64,000 bases of DNA from NCBI GenBank assembly GCA_910584245.1, contig CAJTZF010000001.1, forward strand, positions 205,864-269,863, in the 5' to 3' direction. The position numbers were made by a program, and so were the translations under genes. This DNA comes from an uncultured Eubacterium sp. (lineage in GTDB: Bacteria; Bacillota; Clostridia; Lachnospirales; Lachnospiraceae). Each line of letters begins with the position of its first letter. Position 1 is the first letter of the stretch. This document shows, piece by piece, positions 16,888 through 25,955 of this stretch. The notes beneath the pieces were generated by a model. The model saw only the letters and a program-made list of their open reading frames with translations, did not search any database and was not told the origin of the DNA.

Positions 16888-19068
16888 TCACTGCTTCTGC
16901 ATCTCCAGCTGTGCCTGTACGAGACGGTAGTAAATACCGCCCTTTTGAATCAACTCTTCATGGGAACCGACCTCTGCCACCTGGTGACCATCTATAACAA
17001 TTAGCCGGTCCGCATTTTGCAGCGTAGACAAGCGGTGGGCAATCGCGAACGTAGTCCGTCCATCTGTAAGCCGGTCCAATGCTTTCTGAATCATAAACTC
17101 GCTCTCCGTATCAAGGCTCGCAGTCGCCTCGTCCAGAATGAGAAGCTTAGGTTCGTTCAAAATCGCGCGCGCAATCGCGATCCTCTGACGCTCACCGCCG
17201 GATAAATTGTACCCTTTTTCACCGACATAAGTGTTATAGCCATCGGGCGTTTTCGATATAAATTCATGGGCATTCGCCATCTTTGCCGCCCGGATCACCT
17301 CTTCATAACCCGCATCCGGCCTGGAAAAACGTATATTGTTCAAAATCGTTCCCGAAAATAAAAATGTCTCCTGCAATACGACACCGATCTGGGAATGGAA
17401 CTGATCCGAACGGATTTCCTTTATATCATAGCCGTCTACCATAAGGCTTCCGTCATCAACCTCGTACAATCTCATTATCAGGTTAATAAGCGTCGATTTA
17501 CCTGTCCCCGAAGCCCCCACAATACCAATCATCTCACCCTTATGTATTTTTAAGTTCAAATCCTCTAGCACCGGCTGATACGATTTATAACCAAAGGTAG
17601 CATGACGGAACTCGATTTCCCCTTTGACCTCCAAGTCCACAGGATTCTCCACATCCTCGATAAACGGTTCCTGTGCCATCACGTCGTTAATACGCTCGAT
17701 GCTGCTAATTAAGTCCATCAATGACCGCGGCATACTCGTCATCCAGTTCAAATACTGGTACAAGAGCTGCGTATAGGTCACGAACTGCAGCAATTCTCCT
17801 GTCGTCATCTGGCCATCCAGCACATCAATGCCGCCGAAATAAACAACTAGGAAAACGCCCGCTCCCATCAGGAAACTCATCCACGGGTTAAAAACCGCCC
17901 AAAACACTTCATTCCGTGTCTGTACATGGCAAAAATCATCCGCCAGACGATTGAACTTTTCCTTTTCCTCTTTTTCTCTCCCGTAAGATTTCACGACCCG
18001 CATACCGGAAATCACATCTTGCAAATTACTGTTCACGTCGTCGCTCTTTTTCCATTGCAGATGAAACCGCCGATGGATTTTTTTGCGGAACCCGTAGGTG
18101 AACATCGCCGCAAATGGTATAAATATAAAACTGAATAGCGCCAGTCTCACGCTCAAGGCCAGCATGAAAATAATATCACAGATGAAAATAAAGCAGACGG
18201 TAAACATGTTGCAAAACGTCTTCTCCATAAACTCGCGGATCTTTCCCGTATCATGCACGATCCGGTTCATAAGCTCGCCCGGCCGCCTGTCATTAATAAA
18301 GCTAAGCGATAAAATCTGAATCTTGGCAAACAGCTTTTCCCGCAGGTCCTTTGCGATTCTGGCCCCAAGCACCGTACAAAAATAGCTTTTTAATATGTTG
18401 ATGATGACAATTCCCACACTCAGGGCAAACATAATACCAAGACAGGTGAACGCCACTTTCATGCCGCCGTTGCCTCTCGTCAGCACATCATCGACGAGGT
18501 GCTTTTGTACCTCTGGATTCAACAAGGTGACGACAGCTGCAAGAATCATAAGCGCTATAATTCCTATAAAATTCCTTTTATACGGAACTGCAAGTTTCAG
18601 GAAGGTCCGCCAGAATCCTCCCTCCCTTGAACAGTGCGGACAGTATCTTGTGCCCGGTATTGCCCGGCCACAGTCGGGGCAGATTTTTTCATATTCCCCG
18701 CTCACCACTTCTTCATCCCTGCCGGAAATGAGAATATTGATTCCTCTCGCCACATAGGCATACCTCGATAAGTGCCTGGCAGAATATTGTACTACATAGC
18801 GGGAAATCCCCTTTTGCTCCAACACCAGCAAACCACACCCGATATTCGCCTCCGCTTTTGCATGTCTGCAATCTGACAAATCCAACTGCTCTAACAGCGT
18901 TCCACCCGATATAACCCATAAATGCCCCGTCGTCACAACTAGATAGGAATCTGGAAGAAACGAGCCATCCTCCGCCACATCGAACGGAACCGCGTAATAA
19001 ATTTTTTCTCCCTGATCCATCCGAATACAAGAAGCTGCCTCTTTCGGCAATTCGTATTTTAATTTCAA
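16888..19068 (-). CDS. ABC exporter with N-terminal PH-like and zinc-ribbon domains (ABC4)
   Basis: 726 residues, TTG start with GGAGG 6 nt upstream. An unusual soluble N-terminus (1-125) precedes a four-Cys zinc ribbon (CPDCGRAIPGTRYCPHC, about 131-147). A six-helix exporter domain follows (about 165-450), then the ATPase with Walker A GASGTGKST, signature LSGGERQR, Walker B LLILDEATASLD and H-loop IAHRLST. This layout matches transporters found beside DUF1854 proteins, annotated in some genomes as cyanophycin-metabolism-associated. It is the last gene of the operon and probably a heterodimer partner of ABC3, which has the same layout. Substrate unknown. Confidence 0.9.
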   Translation of the reverse strand: MKLKYELPKEAASCIRMDQGEKIYYAVPFDVAEDGSFLPDSYLVVTTGHLWVISGGTLLEQLDLSDCRHAKAEANIGCGLLVLEQKGISRYVVQYSARHLSRYAYVARGINILISGRDEEVVSGEYEKICPDCGRAIPGTRYCPHCSREGGFWRTFLKLAVPYKRNFIGIIALMILAAVVTLLNPEVQKHLVDDVLTRGNGGMKVAFTCLGIMFALSVGIVIINILKSYFCTVLGARIAKDLREKLFAKIQILSLSFINDRRPGELMNRIVHDTGKIREFMEKTFCNMFTVCFIFICDIIFMLALSVRLALFSFIFIPFAAMFTYGFRKKIHRRFHLQWKKSDDVNSNLQDVISGMRVVKSYGREKEEKEKFNRLADDFCHVQTRNEVFWAVFNPWMSFLMGAGVFLVVYFGGIDVLDGQMTTGELLQFVTYTQLLYQYLNWMTSMPRSLMDLISSIERINDVMAQEPFIEDVENPVDLEVKGEIEFRHATFGYKSYQPVLEDLNLKIHKGEMIGIVGASGTGKSTLINLIMRLYEVDDGSLMVDGYDIKEIRSDQFHSQIGVVLQETFLFSGTILNNIRFSRPDAGYEEVIRAAKMANAHEFISKTPDGYNTYVGEKGYNLSGGERQRIAIARAILNEPKLLILDEATASLDTESEFMIQKALDRLTDGRTTFAIAHRLSTLQNADRLIVIDGHQVAEVGSHEELIQKGGIYYRLVQAQLEMQKQ

Positions 19069-19079
19069 GGCAAACCTCC

Positions 19080-19622
19080 TTACAAAAACAAATCCAGCTT
19101 CCGCTGTTCTTTTTGGCTCAGCTGAAGCACATCGGGTATCTCAAACCGGTTTTCATCCAAGTCCGTAATGAGCAGGCGGGTATCGGTGAGACGCACAACT
19201 GCATTCCCGCCCATATTAATTGTAAAACGGCACTCTCCCCGGTCTGTCATAACATGAAAATAAGCATATCCGTACTCATCCTTAATATCCAGCACTTTCT
19301 GGATAACCGGCGTAAAGTAATGGAGTTTCAGCTGCTCCTCGAGCATTTTTCTCGTCTCTTTTGACACTTTTTTCATGTCCTCAATGACACCGATCTCTTT
19401 CGATCTCTCTTCCACCGTGCGAATCGAGATAAACTGGTCTGGCTCCGTAAACGGAAATAAGCGGATCACCTGCACTCTCTCCCACTTCTTTCCGTCAAAC
19501 TCCAAGCTGATAAATCCTCCCTCGGTTCTCGCAAACACGGCGTTCTCTTTTGTCAAGTAGCGAAGCGCTGTCATCTCCTCCACTTCCCGCTCCATTTGAT
19601 CTATATTAAATTCCTGACTCAT
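19080..19622 (-). CDS. DUF1854 family protein
   Basis: A 180-residue soluble protein with no signal or membrane segment. Features include WERVQVIRLFPFTEPDQFISIR (19 to 60 region), EEQLKLHYFTPVIQKVLDIKDEYGYAYFHV and NMGGNAVVRL, then RLLITDLDENRFEIPD. This is the DUF1854 signature as I recall it. Its start codon shares one base with the stop of ABC3 (TAATG), and it ends 11 bp before ABC4, so it is translationally coupled between the two zinc-ribbon transporters. It is probably a cytosolic accessory of that pair; biochemical role unknown. Confidence 0.8.
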   Translation of the reverse strand: MSQEFNIDQMEREVEEMTALRYLTKENAVFARTEGGFISLEFDGKKWERVQVIRLFPFTEPDQFISIRTVEERSKEIGVIEDMKKVSKETRKMLEEQLKLHYFTPVIQKVLDIKDEYGYAYFHVMTDRGECRFTINMGGNAVVRLTDTRLLITDLDENRFEIPDVLQLSQKEQRKLDLFL

Positions 19623-21955
19623 TACAATTCCCCCTTCAATGCCAGTGATTTTGTCTGAAGCTCCATAAGCTTAAAATAAATGCCTCCAAGTGCTTCTAAT
19701 TCCTGATGCGTTCCTTCCTCCACGAGCTTCCCGTTATCAATAACAACCAGACGGTCGGCATCCCGCAGGGTAGACAGGCGGTGGGCGATAGAAAGCGTTG
19801 TACGTCCCTTCACCAAATAGTTCAGTGATTCCTGGATCGCTTTTTCTGTTTCCGTATCCACACTGGCTGTCGCCTCATCTAAAATGAGTATTTTCGGATT
19901 GGCAAGAATCGCCCTGGCAATCGAGATCCTCTGCTTTTCGCCCCCGGACAAATCTTTGCCGGATGCCCCGATAACCGTATCATAACTATCCGGCATATTG
20001 GATATAAATTCATGGGCGCTCGCCAGCATCGCTGCCCGTATAATCTCTTTTCTGGATGCCGAAGGATTTGCATACGCGATATTTTCTGCCACTGTTCCCA
20101 TAAAAATGTATGTATCCTGCGAGACCATCGCCACATTTCTCCGAAGATCATGAAAGGCGATGTCCTTCACATTAATGCCGTCAAGTGAAATGCTCCCCTC
20201 GTTCGTATCGTACAACCGGGAGATCAGATTTACCAACGTCGATTTGCCCGCGCCGGACCGCCCGACGATTCCCAAAATCTCCCCGGCCTTCACATGAAGG
20301 CTGATATCCTTTAGCACCGGGTTATTGACATCATATCCAAAGGTAACGTGTTCAAGCGTGATTTCGCCTCTCGGCTCCTTCATGCGAACCGGCTCGGGCG
20401 CCTCCTGTAAATCCGGAACAGCATCCATAATCTCAAACATGCGCTGCGCGGCATTAATGCTGTTCGTCCACATATGGAACACCCAGGAAAAGAAATTCAT
20501 CGGCCCATTCAGCTGTGCCACATATCCCACGAAAGTGATCAGAATACCGAGCTCCACGCTGTCTGTCCTCAGCAGCAGAAACACCCCTAGTATCCACACC
20601 CATATATTTGATATTTCCTGTACAAGATTGTACAATATCGTAAAGCGGTTATTATATTTTACAATGCGCACCTCCGCATCGCGCAAATTCTCATTTGGCC
20701 CCTCAAACCTGCTATTTTCCTGATCCTGCTGCCCAAATGACTTCACGACGCGCGCCCCGGTCAGATTGTCGTTGACACGGCTGTTTACCGTTCGTTCAGC
20801 CCTGTGCCGCCGGCCAAACAAACTCCAAAGTTTCGGCTTAAGTTTCACACTCATTACAACGAGAAGCGGCAATAAAATACAGGCGACGAGCGCCAGTTGC
20901 CAGTTTAACTGAAACATTACCGTAAACGTGGCAATAATCGTAAATCCATGAACGAATATGTATGGAAAACCATCTATGAAAAAATCCGTCACCCGGTCCG
21001 CATCGCTGAGAACCCTCGTCATAAGGCTTCCCGTCTGTTTGCTCGTAAAAAAGTTGATCGACAGATTTCCCATCGCGGAAAAGACATCTTTTTTCATGTC
21101 CCGTATCGTCGCCGCCACAACTTGGGCCATAAGTGTTCCCTGGAGCAGCCCCACTCCCTGTTGCACGACCTTGGACAACACCATGATCCCGACGAGCAGC
21201 AAAAGCGCGAGTGCATATTGGCCCGCAACGCCAAACTGTTCTAAAAATCCATCCTCTTTCCTAAGAATCCGATCGTACAAAACCGCACCATTTAAGTATG
21301 GCCAGACCAGATTTAGTCCCGCCGCCATAAAGTAGCAGAAAAATAATGTGATAAACTTCCATTTATATCGGAAAAAGTAGCCGAGCGTACGGAAAAAAAT
21401 AGACCGCTTATTCATGCATTTGGGACAAATCTTGCGCTTCGGGTCGGGATACATCGTTCCACAGACCGGGCAATACTCTGCCTGCTCCTCCGAAATATCT
21501 GCGGAAGCCTCAATTTCATCAGCCGCGTCAGGATACTTTTTTAGTTTTTTGTAACTCTTTAAAAACAGGTTCATCTGTTCCAAATATAAATTTGTCAATA
21601 CTCCGATTTGTACTGGTACATCCCGGTGCAAAACGGTAACCCGGTTCGTCGCTACCATTCGTTCGATCTTCATTTGTTCGGTCTCTTCAATGGAAATAAG
21701 CCGGATCGCATATTCTAGTGTGTCCTCACCGTATTCCATATCTTTTGTCTTCGTCCCCCGGAAGTACCTGACGCGGTTTCCAATCGGCTCACTCGTCACA
21801 ATGCCGATTGTATCCGCTGTCAGAAACAGATATCCGCTAATATATTCACCTGCATCCGACAAATCAACCGGACAGACATCCAATACATGCTCCTTGCCGA
21901 TGCCGTGTGGTTTCAACAGTTTCAGCACACGGGGGGGCAATCGATTTTCTTTCAT
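19622..21955 (-). CDS. ABC exporter with N-terminal regulatory and zinc-ribbon domains (ABC3)
   Basis: 777 residues, the longest of the four exporters. The soluble N-terminus (1-160) contains LPPRVLKLLKPHGI and is followed by a four-Cys ribbon (CPVCGTMYPDPKRKICPKC, about 161-179). The exporter membrane domain (about 195-490) leads to an ATPase with Walker A GRSGAGKST, signature LSGGEKQR, Walker B ILILDEATASVD and IAHRLST. It is paralogous to ABC4, and the intervening DUF1854 gene suggests one heteromeric complex. GAGGAGG precedes the ATG. It begins 12 bp after ABC2. Confidence 0.9.
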   Translation of the reverse strand: MKENRLPPRVLKLLKPHGIGKEHVLDVCPVDLSDAGEYISGYLFLTADTIGIVTSEPIGNRVRYFRGTKTKDMEYGEDTLEYAIRLISIEETEQMKIERMVATNRVTVLHRDVPVQIGVLTNLYLEQMNLFLKSYKKLKKYPDAADEIEASADISEEQAEYCPVCGTMYPDPKRKICPKCMNKRSIFFRTLGYFFRYKWKFITLFFCYFMAAGLNLVWPYLNGAVLYDRILRKEDGFLEQFGVAGQYALALLLLVGIMVLSKVVQQGVGLLQGTLMAQVVAATIRDMKKDVFSAMGNLSINFFTSKQTGSLMTRVLSDADRVTDFFIDGFPYIFVHGFTIIATFTVMFQLNWQLALVACILLPLLVVMSVKLKPKLWSLFGRRHRAERTVNSRVNDNLTGARVVKSFGQQDQENSRFEGPNENLRDAEVRIVKYNNRFTILYNLVQEISNIWVWILGVFLLLRTDSVELGILITFVGYVAQLNGPMNFFSWVFHMWTNSINAAQRMFEIMDAVPDLQEAPEPVRMKEPRGEITLEHVTFGYDVNNPVLKDISLHVKAGEILGIVGRSGAGKSTLVNLISRLYDTNEGSISLDGINVKDIAFHDLRRNVAMVSQDTYIFMGTVAENIAYANPSASRKEIIRAAMLASAHEFISNMPDSYDTVIGASGKDLSGGEKQRISIARAILANPKILILDEATASVDTETEKAIQESLNYLVKGRTTLSIAHRLSTLRDADRLVVIDNGKLVEEGTHQELEALGGIYFKLMELQTKSLALKGEL

Positions 21956-21967
21956 GGCAACCTCCTC

Positions 21968-23773
21968 TTAAACATATTTACTTGCCTGTGCATGCCACAT
22001 CTCAGCATACTTACCATTTTTCTCCAGCAGAACCTCATGCGTTCCGGACTCAATCACACGTCCCTTTTCCAACATCAAAATCCGGTCTGCATGCCTTGTA
22101 GTCGAAAGCCGGTGAGAAATAAATATCACACTTTTTTGCACAGATGCCCTGGCCATCGACACATTCAGCTGGTACTCCGCAATCGGATCCAGCGCACTGG
22201 ACGGTTCATCTAATATAATCAGGCTGCAATCCTTATAAAACACTCTCGCTACCGCCAGTTTCTGGCTCTCACCTCCGGACAAATTCGTCCCGGAATCGTC
22301 AAATTCCCTTGTCAGGCCAGTATCCACTCCCCGTTCCATATTGGCAAGCCGGGCCGAAAATCCACTTTGCCGGAGCGCTAATGTAACGTCAGTCTGTGGC
22401 GGAACCTCATCCATCACAACATTTTCTGCCACCGTGGCGGCATAAACCTGGTAATCCTGAAATACGGTTCCGATCCGGCTGCGGTACTGCTCCAGGTCAT
22501 ATCTACGTATATCCACGCCATCCAGGAGAATGCGTCCCTCCGTCGGATCATACAACCGCATAAGCAGTTTGATCATCGTCGTCTTTCCTGCCCCATTATA
22601 ACCGACAAGAGCAATCTTTTCCTGCGGCGCTATCGTGAAAGAGACATGATGAATAATATCCCCTGCCGCCTCATCATATGCAAAAGATACATTTTCAAAA
22701 CGGATTTCCTTCACTGTATCCGGTACAGGCAGATTCTCCTCACTGACCACTTTTGTCTCATAGGCCAGAAACATACGGATCTTCTCTACATAAAGGGCCA
22801 TCTCCACCGCCGTCGGCGGAAGCTCTGACAAAATACGCATTCCATTTCTCAAACTCCCGATAGAATTGTACATTACCACAAGCCCGCTCAGAGAAAGAAC
22901 TTTCCTCACCGCCGCCTGGAATACAAGATATCCAAGATATATTCCATCAAAAATGAAATCACTAAACAAGTAGTTCGTGAGAAAATTTAGTCCCCACAGT
23001 TTTTTAGAAACCTTTTTCTCACAGTTATATATACTCTTATTAGTCTCTTCAAAATCCTGATACAACCGCCTTGATAATCTGCGGTTTAAACGGAGCTCCT
23101 TGGCATACGCACTCAGGTAAAACGTCCGGTGTACGTACTGCCGCTTTTTATTGAGCGGATTCGTCTCCAGCTTCAGCCGGAAGCGAATCTTATTCGCGAC
23201 ATTATACACAAAAAAGCTGGCTACAAACGACACAATGACAAACGTCACGGAAATCGGATCCTTCATGAGAAAATACGTCCCATATGAGAAAAAAATCACA
23301 AGGCCGGACACTAGCATGCCGATCAGATTTACCGCCCGGTCAATGGAATTTTTCGCCTCCGAAACTGCCATTACAAATTCATTGTAATACTCTGGATCGT
23401 CATAGCAGGCAATATCCAGGCTTCCCGCTTTCCCATACAGCAAAAATTTCAGCTTTCTCTCGATCTTCGGCATACAAATTTGCGCTACGACGGAATTAAA
23501 AACAGCAGAATAAAGTCCTGAAAATGCCAGAAGCGCAAACATAAAAAGCATAAAAGAAACAACCTCGCGAAAAGGCTTCCCAAACTCTGCCGCCTCTAAA
23601 ACAAATCCAATTCCTACCGTATGCTCGACAAAAATCAGACCATTGTGCCTCATCTTTTCCAGAATAAGCATAATCCCATACAGCGGAGATGCCTGGAATA
23701 TAATCTTGATCATAAACCATGTATTAGACATCGTACGCCCCGCTGTCAGCTTCATCTTTTTATCCGATTGCAT
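21968..23773 (-). CDS. ABC exporter half-transporter (ABC2)
   Basis: About 601 residues: six membrane helices (about 20-300), then an ATPase with Walker A GYNGAGKTT, signature LSGGESQKLAVAR, Walker B LIILDEPSSALDP and ISHRLST. The start is placed at ATG 23773, overlapping the previous gene by 14 bp with GGAGGTGG upstream. The longer frame from 23842 would bury an Arg-rich junk leader within ABC1. It is closely paired with ABC1 in length and DEPSSALDP motif, so the two probably form a heterodimeric exporter. Substrate unknown; drug or peptide export is likely given the attenuated leader. Confidence 0.9.
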   Translation of the reverse strand: MQSDKKMKLTAGRTMSNTWFMIKIIFQASPLYGIMLILEKMRHNGLIFVEHTVGIGFVLEAAEFGKPFREVVSFMLFMFALLAFSGLYSAVFNSVVAQICMPKIERKLKFLLYGKAGSLDIACYDDPEYYNEFVMAVSEAKNSIDRAVNLIGMLVSGLVIFFSYGTYFLMKDPISVTFVIVSFVASFFVYNVANKIRFRLKLETNPLNKKRQYVHRTFYLSAYAKELRLNRRLSRRLYQDFEETNKSIYNCEKKVSKKLWGLNFLTNYLFSDFIFDGIYLGYLVFQAAVRKVLSLSGLVVMYNSIGSLRNGMRILSELPPTAVEMALYVEKIRMFLAYETKVVSEENLPVPDTVKEIRFENVSFAYDEAAGDIIHHVSFTIAPQEKIALVGYNGAGKTTMIKLLMRLYDPTEGRILLDGVDIRRYDLEQYRSRIGTVFQDYQVYAATVAENVVMDEVPPQTDVTLALRQSGFSARLANMERGVDTGLTREFDDSGTNLSGGESQKLAVARVFYKDCSLIILDEPSSALDPIAEYQLNVSMARASVQKSVIFISHRLSTTRHADRILMLEKGRVIESGTHEVLLEKNGKYAEMWHAQASKYV

Positions 23774-25622
23774 CCCATTCCACCTCCAAATCCGTCTCCT
23801 CCGGCTGATAGTTTTTCGCCTGCATCTTATACATCGCCGCATATTTACCGCCCTGCTCCATCAGCTCTTCATGCGTTCCCTGCTCAATCAGTTTTCCCTT
23901 CTCAAGCATAAATACAGTGTCCGCGTCCTTAACGGAAGAAAGCCGGTGGGATATAAAGAACATGATACGCTCGCGGCTCTCCTCTAAAATGGCCTGAAAC
24001 AAATTGTATTCTGCGATCGGATCCAGGGCGCTCGACGGCTCATCAAACACCTTGATCGGCGCGGGATTGGCAAATGCTCTTGCCACAACAATCTTTTGGT
24101 ACTCCCCGCCGGATAGCACCGCACCGCTATCATCAAACTCCCGCGTCAGCACAGTATGTATTCCGTGGGGAAGGCTCATCACTTTCTCATACACACCGGC
24201 GCGCTTAAGCGCCTCCGCCACAGTCTTCTCAGGATCGTCTAAATCCCTCTCCATCCGCACATTATCCGCCACACTGTACGCAAAAATCTTATAATCCTGA
24301 AATGCCGCTGCAAAAAGATTTCGGTATTCCTCTAAGTTGTATTCCTTGATATTCCGGTTATTTACGAGTATTTCTCCCTGGTCTGGATCATAGAGACGAA
24401 ACAGCAATTTTAAAATCGTAGTCTTTCCCGCCCCATTGTGTCCCACCAGCGCCACGGATTCATTTTTTCCCACGCGGAAAGACAAATCATGAATGACCTC
24501 TTTTCCTCCTCTATATGAAAAGGACACGTTCCGAAACTCTATGCTATCAATCTCATGTTCCGGACTGACGCCATCCGCGTCTTCCGGTATCTTTTCCTCG
24601 TATTGCATAAATGCCCGGATATTATGAATAAACATTCCATTTTTACTACAATTCATCACCGAATTTCCGATGCCTACGAGAATCCATGACGCCGTAACCA
24701 TCATGCTGGATAAAATCGAGAGATCTGCCAGCGTCAGCCGGTGTGTCACCATCGTCTGGTACGCCCCATAAAGCAACAGTCCTTCAAAAATAATAGTATA
24801 CGACAGATAGTACTGCAAAAAGCCGTTGAGCAGTAGTTTTCCTATATATGACCGGACAACCTCGATCTGATGCTTTACCGCTTCATTATATGTACGCTTC
24901 AATACCTGGAAAATATTTGACAACCTCATCTCTTTCGAATATTCTGCCAGATACATAACCCGGTTTACATACTCTACTTTCCGATTATCCGGTGTGATTT
25001 TCTGATATATTTGAAACGTCAGCTTATTCATAATGGTTCCAAATAGGAAGGAGCCGACAAGCGGGGAGAGAACAAACAAAAGCATCCACGGGTCCATGCG
25101 GAACATGAGAACATACGTAGAAATTCCGGCTACCGCCGCACAAATAATACTCGCCAGTTCCCACACGATACTCGTAATCTTTTCACAGGCATTGTCGACC
25201 GCCATGGTATAACGGTTATAAAACTCTGTGTCCTCAAAACATTCCAGTTCTACATTTTCCGCTTTCTTGTACAAAACAGAATAAATTTTCTGATACAGCT
25301 TCACATCCATAAGCGGCCGGAGAACCCTGCCAACATAAGATTGGTATACATTCAGTACACCCATAACAGCCACCACGGCCCCGATATATATATATACGCC
25401 GGAAACGGGCTTCCCACCTGTCACCGCCTGAACGATATACCGGATAAAATATGCACTGAAAAAAACCCACATAAAATACCCGATCGCCTCATTGATAAAA
25501 GCGTTTACAACATAATTCCTGCTGATCGACCAAATAAACCGAAGCGCCCAAAAATTGTTTTGCACTGTTTTCCAAAACCCAAGCCCCAGGTCTTTTGATC
25601 CGTTCACCGATTTCCCTTTCAT
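23760..25622 (-). CDS. ABC exporter half-transporter (ABC1), first operon gene
   Basis: 620 residues. A cytosolic N-terminus is followed by an exporter membrane domain (about 30-320) and an ATPase with Walker A GHNGAGKTT, Q-loop AAFQDYKIFAYS, signature LSGGEYQKIVVARA, Walker B IKVFDEPSSALDP and FISHRLSS. All catalytic elements are present. GGAGG precedes ATG 25622. It is the first structural gene after the leader peptide and terminator, so its transcription should depend on attenuation. By analogy with the BmrC/BmrD heterodimer of Bacillus it may export a ribosome-targeting drug; this is inference. Confidence 0.9.
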   Translation of the reverse strand: MKGKSVNGSKDLGLGFWKTVQNNFWALRFIWSISRNYVVNAFINEAIGYFMWVFFSAYFIRYIVQAVTGGKPVSGVYIYIGAVVAVMGVLNVYQSYVGRVLRPLMDVKLYQKIYSVLYKKAENVELECFEDTEFYNRYTMAVDNACEKITSIVWELASIICAAVAGISTYVLMFRMDPWMLLFVLSPLVGSFLFGTIMNKLTFQIYQKITPDNRKVEYVNRVMYLAEYSKEMRLSNIFQVLKRTYNEAVKHQIEVVRSYIGKLLLNGFLQYYLSYTIIFEGLLLYGAYQTMVTHRLTLADLSILSSMMVTASWILVGIGNSVMNCSKNGMFIHNIRAFMQYEEKIPEDADGVSPEHEIDSIEFRNVSFSYRGGKEVIHDLSFRVGKNESVALVGHNGAGKTTILKLLFRLYDPDQGEILVNNRNIKEYNLEEYRNLFAAAFQDYKIFAYSVADNVRMERDLDDPEKTVAEALKRAGVYEKVMSLPHGIHTVLTREFDDSGAVLSGGEYQKIVVARAFANPAPIKVFDEPSSALDPIAEYNLFQAILEESRERIMFFISHRLSSVKDADTVFMLEKGKLIEQGTHEELMEQGGKYAAMYKMQAKNYQPEETDLEVEWDAIG

Positions 25623-25685
25623 CTTTTTACCTCCTACGCATCAGAACGTATGTTTTATTCAGTTTATCACCCGAACACTTGTTTG

Positions 25686-25740
25686 TCAATAAAAAAACAG
25701 CAGAATTTCCATCGACATTCAGAAATCCTGCTGTTTTCGT
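25686..25740 (-). terminator. leader terminator upstream of the ABC operon (attenuator)
   Basis: On the minus strand AAAACAGCAGGATTTC pairs with GAAATTCTGCTGTTTT (16 bp, one G-U), followed by a run of seven or eight T. It lies 49 nt after the leader-peptide stop and 64 nt before ABC1, a classic attenuator position. Confidence 0.88.
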
Positions 25741-25785
25741 CCTATTTCACTATTTATCCCGGCATGAAAAGACCTTTCCTGTCTT

Positions 25786-25881
25786 CTAACTACCGTAAAT
25801 AGGAGGGTGGACAACATGACTTCTAAGCATCATTCCCGCGAGATGATAATGTTTCATCGTTGTAATTCTAGTCGTTGTCAT
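25786..25881 (-). CDS. 31-residue leader peptide of the ABC operon
   Basis: ATG at 25881 follows GGGAGG at 8-9 nt and opens a 31-codon frame ending TAG at 25786. The peptide is basic and His/Met/Thr-rich: it begins MTTTRITTMKHYHL, has GMMLRSH in the middle and ends HPPIYGS. It has no signal peptide or membrane segment. A promoter is immediately upstream and a terminator downstream, before ABC1. The Pro-Pro near the C-terminus is a natural ribosome-slowing site. The role as a stalling leader is inferred; a small stand-alone peptide (toxin, signal or RiPP precursor) is the alternative. Confidence 0.65.
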   Translation of the reverse strand: MTTTRITTMKHYHLAGMMLRSHVVHPPIYGS

Positions 25882-25895
25882 ATTGTCCACCTCCC
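25801..25895 (-). promoter_or_regulatory. hairpin sequestering the leader-peptide start site
   Basis: In the minus-strand RNA, GGUGGACAAUAUGAC (25891-25877), which covers the ribosome site and AUG, pairs over 15 positions (one U-G) with GUCAUGUUGUCCACC (25820-25806) near the end of the same small frame. The loop is 56 nt. The structure would hide the start until opened by a ribosome or other factor. Confidence 0.75.
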
Positions 25896-25919
25896 TTCTC
25901 TTTTTTTATCGTGCTTCTA

Positions 25920-25948
25920 ATGCTACCACAATAAGGTAAAAAATGCAA
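25920..25948 (-). promoter_or_regulatory. promoter of the leader peptide-ABC operon
   Basis: Minus strand TTGCAT (25948-25943), 17 bp, TAGCAT (25925-25920), with TGG directly before the -10. It lies between glyS and the leader and gives a start near 25913, about 32 nt before the leader ATG. Confidence 0.7.
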
Positions 25949-25955
25949 GCCTTTT

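Noticed and set aside
23774..23842. Extended N-terminus for ABC2
   Set aside because: The extra 23 residues are Arg-rich, lie wholly inside ABC1 and lack a ribosome site; the 23773 start is well placed.
25816..25920. 34-codon plus-strand frame with AGGAGG and ATG opposite the leader peptide
   Set aside because: It arises because the inverted repeat copies the ribosome site and ATG to both strands. No promoter precedes it on the plus strand, and the minus-strand reading has promoter, terminator and operon context.
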